Positions 57,968 to 64,000 of a stretch of 64,000 bases of DNA are shown here, piece by piece. This DNA is from Papilionanthe hookeriana x Papilionanthe teres (taxonomy: Eukaryota > Streptophyta > Magnoliopsida > Asparagales > Orchidaceae). Under the pieces are notes generated by a model. It was given only the letters and a program-made list of their open reading frames with translations, was not told the DNA's origin and did not search any database. The stretch lies in NCBI GenBank assembly GCA_022702705.1, contig CM040434.1, positions 53,252,953 to 53,316,952 on the forward strand, in the 5' to 3' direction. Both the position numbers and the translations under genes were made by a program. Within the stretch, counting starts at the first letter, position 1. Every line of letters starts with the position of its first letter.

Positions 57968-60677
57968 TGATGGCGATGAAATATATGGATCGCATGTCGT
58001 CGTCGTCAATTCTCGTATCATGTCAATGTCGAGGAGTCGCCACTCTCTTTCTCTATCTATCACCACTAATTCTTATCTTACCTAGACTTGTTGTCAGAAG
58101 TCTTTGGAGAAAAGAAGGATTAATCATGATATAGATTGAGAGAAAAGAAGATTAAATAATAATCTCATAGAATAAGTCTTCAGATTATGTAATTACTGAA
58201 GTTTTTTGTATGAGAAAATCATATGAAGATCTTGGGTAACCATAGAGGTCTTATAGGTAAAATACCTATCCAGAGTTCTTTAATCTCCTATAGGAGCAAG
58301 CTCCTATAGTTAATTACATCCTGAGCAATTAATACTGCCTAGGAAAACTCCCGATTAAGGTTAACATTTATCCTCGAAAAAGTGTAAGTGTTGTCGTGGC
58401 AGTGTGTTTCTGAAGAATCGATACTACCAGAGAGTTTTGTTTATGTTGGGTGTATGTCGTTGCTTTGTGGTGTTTTGTTTCGTAATGTCATTTTTGTCAT
58501 TTTGTATACCATGTCATTTGTCATGTCGGGATGTCGTAGTTTGTATGTCGTGTTATGTCATAATGTGACGTCGTAATGTCATGTCATTTTATGTCGTGTC
58601 TTAAAGTGAATCATAATGTCATGTCATTTTATGTGATGTCGTAATTTCATAAGATGTCGTGATTAATATCTCGATTTGTCATTAGACATTTTATCTCCTA
58701 TAAGAAGATGTCGTTATTATATCATGAGATACCTTCTATGATGTCATGAAAATATCATTATTTATTTATTTTTGTTATTTTGTTTATGATTCCCTTTTGT
58801 CCTAAATTTTAGTTTTGTTGTGTCAAGTCATTTTGACATGTCTTAATGTGATGTCGTGATTTCATAAGATATCGTGATTAATATCTTGATTTGTCATGAG
58901 ATATTTTATCTCCTATGTCGTTATTATGTCATGAGATACCTTGAATGATGTCGAAGATATCATTACTTATTTATTTTTGTTATTTTGTTTATGATTCCAT
59001 TTTGTTTTAAATTTTGGTTTTGTGGCCATCTCAATTTTATTTTGTCATGTCATTTTGTCATTTATTTTGTCTTGGTTTAGTGTCATGTCATCATTTTGTT
59101 GGGGTATAGAAATGTCGTTGTATGTTGATGTCATGTTGATGTCAATGTTAATGATTTTTTCGTTTTATTTCAGGTTTCATGGCTAACCTAAAAGTTAAGT
59201 TGTTTTTGTTGTTATGTCATTTTTTTTATTTTGTTGTTTGTAGAAAGTTTAGGTTTTATGACTATCCTAAAAGTCCTGGTTTTGTTGTCGATGTTCCGTT
59301 GTCGACGTCATACGCAAAACGAGTTAGCACACCTTATAACATGCAAAGAAAATCTAAACAAAACTTCGTGTCTTCATCCTGCGAGGAAAATAAAGTTAGA
59401 AAACAATGTCATATCGAAGATATTTAGATTACACGGTCAAAGTGTCCGGTGATCCGGAGTTGTCGGATGTCTGAGTTTGGTTGAGATGTCGATTTAGATT
59501 TATGTCGATTTATGTTTAAATTTTGATTTGTCTTGAATATTGATTTGGGTTGGATTGTCGATTTTTAATTTTATGTCGAGTTAAGTTTAATGTAGGTCGA
59601 ACTTTAAGAATTATGTCGTTTTATGTCGAGATACATTGAGTTTGGTTTGAAATGTCGATTAATATCATTTAATGTCGGTGTTTATTAAATTTAGTTTAAA
59701 ATGTCGATTTTATGTCAGTTATGTTTGAAATGTCGAATTTATGTCGATTATGTCGATTAATTGTTTGGAATGTCGAATTTATGTCGATTATGTCGATTTT
59801 AGTTTAAAATGTCGATTTTATGTCAGTTATGTTTGAAATGTAGAATTTATGTTGATTACATCGATTAATTGTTTGGAATGTCAAATTTATGTTGATTATG
59901 TCGATTTTGGTTTAGAATGTCGATTTTATGTCAGTTATGTTTAAAATGTTGAATTATGTCGGTTTTGTCGATTTTTGTTTGGAATGTCAAATTTATGTTG
60001 ATCATGTCGATTTTGGTTTAGAATGTCGATTTTATGTCGATTTGAGTTCAATTTTGTCGATTTAAGTTCAATTTGGGTTGAACCTAAGATTTATGTCGGT
60101 TTAGGTTCAATTTGAGTTGAGTCTAAGATTTATATCGATTTAGGTTCAATTTAGGTTGAACCTAAGGTTTATGTCGATTTAGATTCAATTTGGGTTGAAC
60201 CTAAAGTTTATGTTCAATTTAGTAGAGTTAGTTTCATTGTTAGTTAAACCTAAGGTTTAGATTTGGATTTAAGTTCAATGTAGGTTGAACATAAGTTAGG
60301 TTTTGGTTTAGGTTCAAGTTGAGTTGAACCTAAGGTTTAGGTTTGGACTTAAGTTCGATGTAGGTTGAACTTAAGTTAGGTTAAGATTAGGTTCATGTAT
60401 GTTGAACCTAAGGTTTATGTCAAGCTAAGTTGAGTTAGGTTCACTATCAGTTGAACCTAAGGTTTCAATATGAGTTGAACTTAAGTTAGGTTTAGGTTAG
60501 ACTTAGGTTAATGTCATGTTAAACCTAAGTATGATTTGACTTAAGTCTAATATGAGTTAGACTTAAGTTAGGTTTGTGTTAAACTTAGGTTCATGTCAGG
60601 TTGAACCTATGTATGGTTTGACTTAAGTCTAATATAGGCTAGACTTGAGTTGGTTTAGGTTAGACTTAGGTTCATGT
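57968..60677 (-). repeat. 5' LTR of element A, 3' part up to the B3 insertion
   Basis: Co-linear with 34149-36850: U5 end, paired hairpins (58253-58309), TGTCAT-rich part, TGTCGATT array (59470-60060) and the start of the GGTTGAACC array. Interrupted at 60677 by B3; the remainder is beyond the window. The ORFs at 58388-58576 and 59179-59452 have counterparts only because the LTRs are duplicates. Confidence 0.9.
58253..58309 (-). other. Paired hairpins, A LTR copy 2
   Basis: 58253-58269: ATAGGTA, loop AAA, TACCTAT arms. 58288-58309: a perfect 10-bp stem, arms CTATAGGAGC and GCTCCTATAG. Confidence 0.8.
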
Positions 60678-63600
60678 TGTTGACCTCATTTTTGGTGAGG
60701 TCTTCTCTTCTTCTCTTTAGTACTTATGATCTAGCCTTAGACTTTTCCTTTGACTATCCTAGAGGATTAGAATTGGGACCCACCACTTAGAAATTCAAAC
60801 TACTTCTTAAATCCCTGCAAACTCCACAAACTTGATTGTAGACCCCTAATCACCTAGAGGGTTGAAATCGAATGTGGAAGTTTATAGGATGAGTTCACAT
60901 AGGACTCTTTGGCCTTGGGAGCGCCACAGGTGGCACTGGTGCAGTGAAGGGCTGACTTACACACACACTATACCTATACACTACACTTTCACACACCTCT
61001 TAAAACCACACCCATACCCGATTTGACCTCCGACTCATGAAGGTGATTCACATGGATGGTCCTTAACCCACTAAGCCCTTGGTAAGAGGGTTAGGAACAA
61101 CATAGTGGATGCCTCGAATGAGTCCCTTCATGGCTCATGTGGGCTTGATATGGCTTCATGGCTCAACCAAAATGATTTCATTCCACCTACATTCACTCAA
61201 TCTTCAATTTTCCAAATTTTTAATTTTTTGACCCAGGGACCCTACACACGCTTAGCTTACTCAAAACCGTCGAAATTACCCAAATTTCTCAAAATTTCCA
61301 AATCACCCAAAATTCTCCAAAATCAATCCTAAACATTGCCTCACCAATCAAATTGATCATTCATACCCAAAAATACCAAAAATTCCAAAAATACCTCCCA
61401 ATACCCTCCAAATACCCAAAATACCCCTCTTAGCCAAAAAATCCAAAAATTCAGAAAATTCCCAGAAAATTCCAGAAAATCCCAAATATTCCCAATTTCA
61501 TTTTGTTCAACTACACCATGGACCAATTTTTGTCAATTTACCCCACTTTTATCAAAACCCCCAATTTGACCCATTTTAACCCAAAGTGAACCCGATGTCA
61601 AACCAAACCTACCCGATTGACCCAAATTCTGGTCCAATTCAATTCTAAACTTCAATTCAACATCCCAAACACTAATCTAGACCAAATCCAAGTCCAATTT
61701 GATTGACATTTGGATCAATTTCACTTTTGGCCTTAAAGCCCGAATTTGGACCCATGACCCGAACTTAGCCCAAACTCATCCGATTCAACTCCAATTAACC
61801 CCAAATCTTTTCTAAACCTTCCTTAACATCCCCATAAACAAAACACTAACATGATTTGCCCAAAATTTGGACCCAAACCCCACTCAAATTCAACCCCAAG
61901 CTAAAAGGCCCAATTTTGACCTAAACCTAAACCTAGCCCAAATAGACCCAAACCCCAAAATCAAAACCCAACCAAAGCCAAAACCTCTTTGAAACACTCC
62001 CATAAACATTTCCCAACATTAATTTTACATCAATTTCAACCCTAGCCCAACATTGGCCCAAGTTAGCCCAATTTGACCTACATTGGCCCACTTACCAAAT
62101 GAACCCGAATTCAAACCAATCCAATTCCAAATCACACCAAATTGACTCCAAACCATTCATGGAACATCCCTAAACCAATTGTAACATTTCTTTGGCCCAA
62201 TCCTTCACAAAATTCCCATCCATAAATTTATTTTTTTTTAAACGAAAAGCCCACCTTCTTAAACCTTCCTAAAAGCCCAAATTTCATGCTAAAGCACATA
62301 TGACAAATTCTTCTCATCATACCATTAATTAAAATCAATCCCTAAGTTTGAAAATTCATCATGAAGCCATTACAAATTAAGCCCCATACAAATTCCCATC
62401 AAGATACCAAAATTTTTCTTAAATCCATTTCCATGAAATTGACTTAACTTTTCCCGAAGCCAGATGAGCCATGAAGCCATGCATGAGCCACATGGGAGCC
62501 ATGAGAGCCATGGAATCTACTTTCCACCTCACCATACCCAAGATGGCAAGAGGAGGAGGCCCTTTCCATACTCTCTTAAGAGTGATTAACCACTTCCATG
62601 ACTCCACTAAACCATGCTTAAACTTAATTGTACTTGGATTGTGACTTGACCCCACTAATCAAGCTGATCCAAATCACTTTCTCTTCCGCCTAAACCAAGC
62701 CTTGGGTGGTGCACCTAGCCCAAATGGATGGGTTGACCAATTTGAGCCAAAATGAGCCCTCTCCCATTCCATTATAATCCAAGCCTTTTACACATGGCAT
62801 TTGCCGATTGCCAACACTAAACCCCGACCACGACCCACACGAACAAGATGGTGACCGGTGCCGGCCGGCCGGCCACCGAGTCGTCGGGAAAACACCATGG
62901 CCGAGACCTTGGGAGGAGCCGAACTTTGGAAATCCACCTTGCTGAGCTGCCCCATGCCCGATGGCCACCATAGTTGTTCTTCCCGTGCTCGGAAGCAGGT
63001 GATCCCGACCCTTGGCCATCCACGTGAGGCTCTCCAGCCACCTGCTATATAAACCCGACCCCCTCGCGGCCATGGAAGAGAGTTGCACAAACCTTGCCGA
63101 AACTCGCCAAAATTGTTCAAACCTACTCCATACTTAGAGCGGTTGAGCCCCGGTGTCAATTTGCCCTAATCCCCACTGACGAATCCGATTTCTCAGCTGA
63201 AATTTCACCCAAAACCAGGACACTTTGCCACGGTGAGCCGATCCTCAAATTGACTGGTCCTACACCTTCCTTGGACCAAGAGGAGAAGTTTCCCGCGAAA
63301 GCCCATCTCCGGAGCCACCCGAGTTGCTCCGGCCTCCGAGCTTTGTGATCGGGCTTGGTCGAAATCGTACCTAGGCGATTCACCGGACCGGGAGACTTCA
63401 TGCGGAGCTTGTTGAGATCCGATCGAAGGTGACACGACCCTCGGATTGAAGCCGCACTTCTGCGAGCAAAGGTATGAGCTAACTCTTTATCCCGAGCTTC
63501 GGAGATTCTCCATTTCAAATGCTTTAATTTCGATGCATGATCACCGTATAGATGCATTCGTCTCTTCGAGACGAATTCGTCAGAGCATAAGAACACGAAA

Positions 63601-64000
63601 ATCCGTTGAGAAATGAGTGAGATCTTAGGGTTTTAGTGCGGACGGTTCTCGGGCTAGGAGGCTTGGGAACGATGAACGGATGCCGTTCATTTAATACACG
63701 CGCGGACGGACGGCTCAGATGGCGTCGGACGAGGAGATGATACATGAACCGCGGGCCGCGTGGCGCCGAGTTGGAAGGCGGCGCCGAATCGGGAGGCGAC
63801 ACGTGTGCGTTCGGGGGCACTTAGGATGAGTCGGCGCCGCCGTTTTAAATAGAAAATTAGGGATTTTTCTGATTTATTTAATTCCCTGAACTTTGAAAAT
63901 TCATAACTTTTTGTAGAAAAATCCTAAAAATAAAATAAAAATACCCTCTTGCTCACTGAACAGAGGAGAATAATGTGGAAAAGAAATCATTTAATTTCAT
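60678..64000 (+). mobile_element. B3 LTR (or element) of the B family, continues beyond window
   Basis: Begins TGTTGACC with the edge hairpin (60682-60702) inside the A array, after CATGT (60673-60677). Co-linear with B1 13903-17170 and B2 38899-42260: C/A-rich U3 (61190-62200), promoter part, TATA, GC-rich patch (63640-63840). The right end is not in the window, so solo LTR and full element cannot be distinguished. Antisense ORFs 62690-63160 and 63524-63820 are chance frames. Confidence 0.9.
63046..63052 (+). promoter_or_regulatory. TATA box of B3
   Basis: TATATAA followed by ACCCGACCCC, 2.37 kb into the LTR, the best match to a plant TATA box among the three B copies. Confidence 0.65.

Larger units (their letters stand above)
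34149..64000 (-). mobile_element. Giant Tat-like element A, apparently non-autonomous, 5' end beyond window
   Basis: The minus-strand structure is 5' LTR (from beyond 64000 down to 57968), PBS (57945-57962), internal region (57944 down to 51411) and 3' LTR (51410 down to 34149). The two LTR copies are plainly homologous (34149-36850 versus 57968-60677; about a dozen differences in the first 245 bases by hand count). The LTR starts TGTCGACC and ends CCATCA. The internal region has no gag or pol, only arrays. Without the nested B copies, a complete element would be near 26 kb. It inserted into element 3 after GGCTG (34144-34148); the matching duplication is outside the window. Confidence 0.85.

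Noticed and set aside
63156..63596. Antisense 146-codon ORF in B3
   Set aside because: No domain, no counterpart of equal length in B1 or B2, and it spans the promoter-proximal part of the LTR.

Overview
The window is repetitive DNA from a seed-plant genome, most likely heterochromatic. It has no host gene, tRNA, rRNA or CRISPR array that I can support. Nearly every base belongs to LTR retrotransposons of the chromodomain-less Ty3/gypsy branch (Athila-like and Tat/Ogre-like), nested in one another and decayed by frameshifts, stops and deletions. The plant assignment rests on these lineages, on primer-binding sites of the type they use, and on a plant-specific downstream ORF of the 'putative plant transposon protein' (Transposase_32) type.

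Layout. (1) 1-9026, minus strand: Athila-like element 1, cut by the left window edge; its 5' LTR is 7404-9026. (2) 9027-17880, plus strand: remnant of a Tat/Ogre-like element ('B1'), with a broken integrase (9240-10439), an unrecognised stretch, an array of about 82-bp units and the first 4 kb of a very long LTR. (3) 17876-18559 plus 32419-34148, plus strand: 'element 3', an Athila-related fragment joined to B1 inside its integrase by a deletion-type junction. (4) 18560-32418, plus strand: 'element 2', a complete Athila-like element inserted in element 3, with LTRs of about 1.67 kb, gag, protease, RT/RNase H, integrase and two Transposase_32-like ORFs. (5) 34149 to beyond 64000, minus strand: giant element 'A', which seems non-autonomous. 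Its LTR is about 9.8 kb once an insertion is subtracted (34149-51410), its 6.6-kb internal region (51411-57967) is made of tandem arrays without coding sequence, and its second LTR starts at 57968 and leaves the window. (6) Two further B LTRs sit inside A: B2 (38899-46376, a complete 7.5-kb solo LTR with a perfect 5-bp target duplication) and B3 (60678 to the window end).

Relative order of events: B2 and B3 are younger than A; A and element 2 are younger than element 3; element 1 is younger than B1. Elements 1 and 2 are one family. A and B are two related families: both have a TATA box 2.1-2.4 kb into the LTR, a hairpin at the LTR 5' edge and a hairpin pair near the LTR 3' end.

The most interesting unexplained structures are: clusters of a GC-rich near-palindrome (CTCGCCGACGGCGAG) at four fixed places in elements 1 and 2; the duplicated downstream ORF; LTRs that contain a copy of their own end plus PBS; and two hairpins conserved between A and B, one with a compensatory base-pair change.
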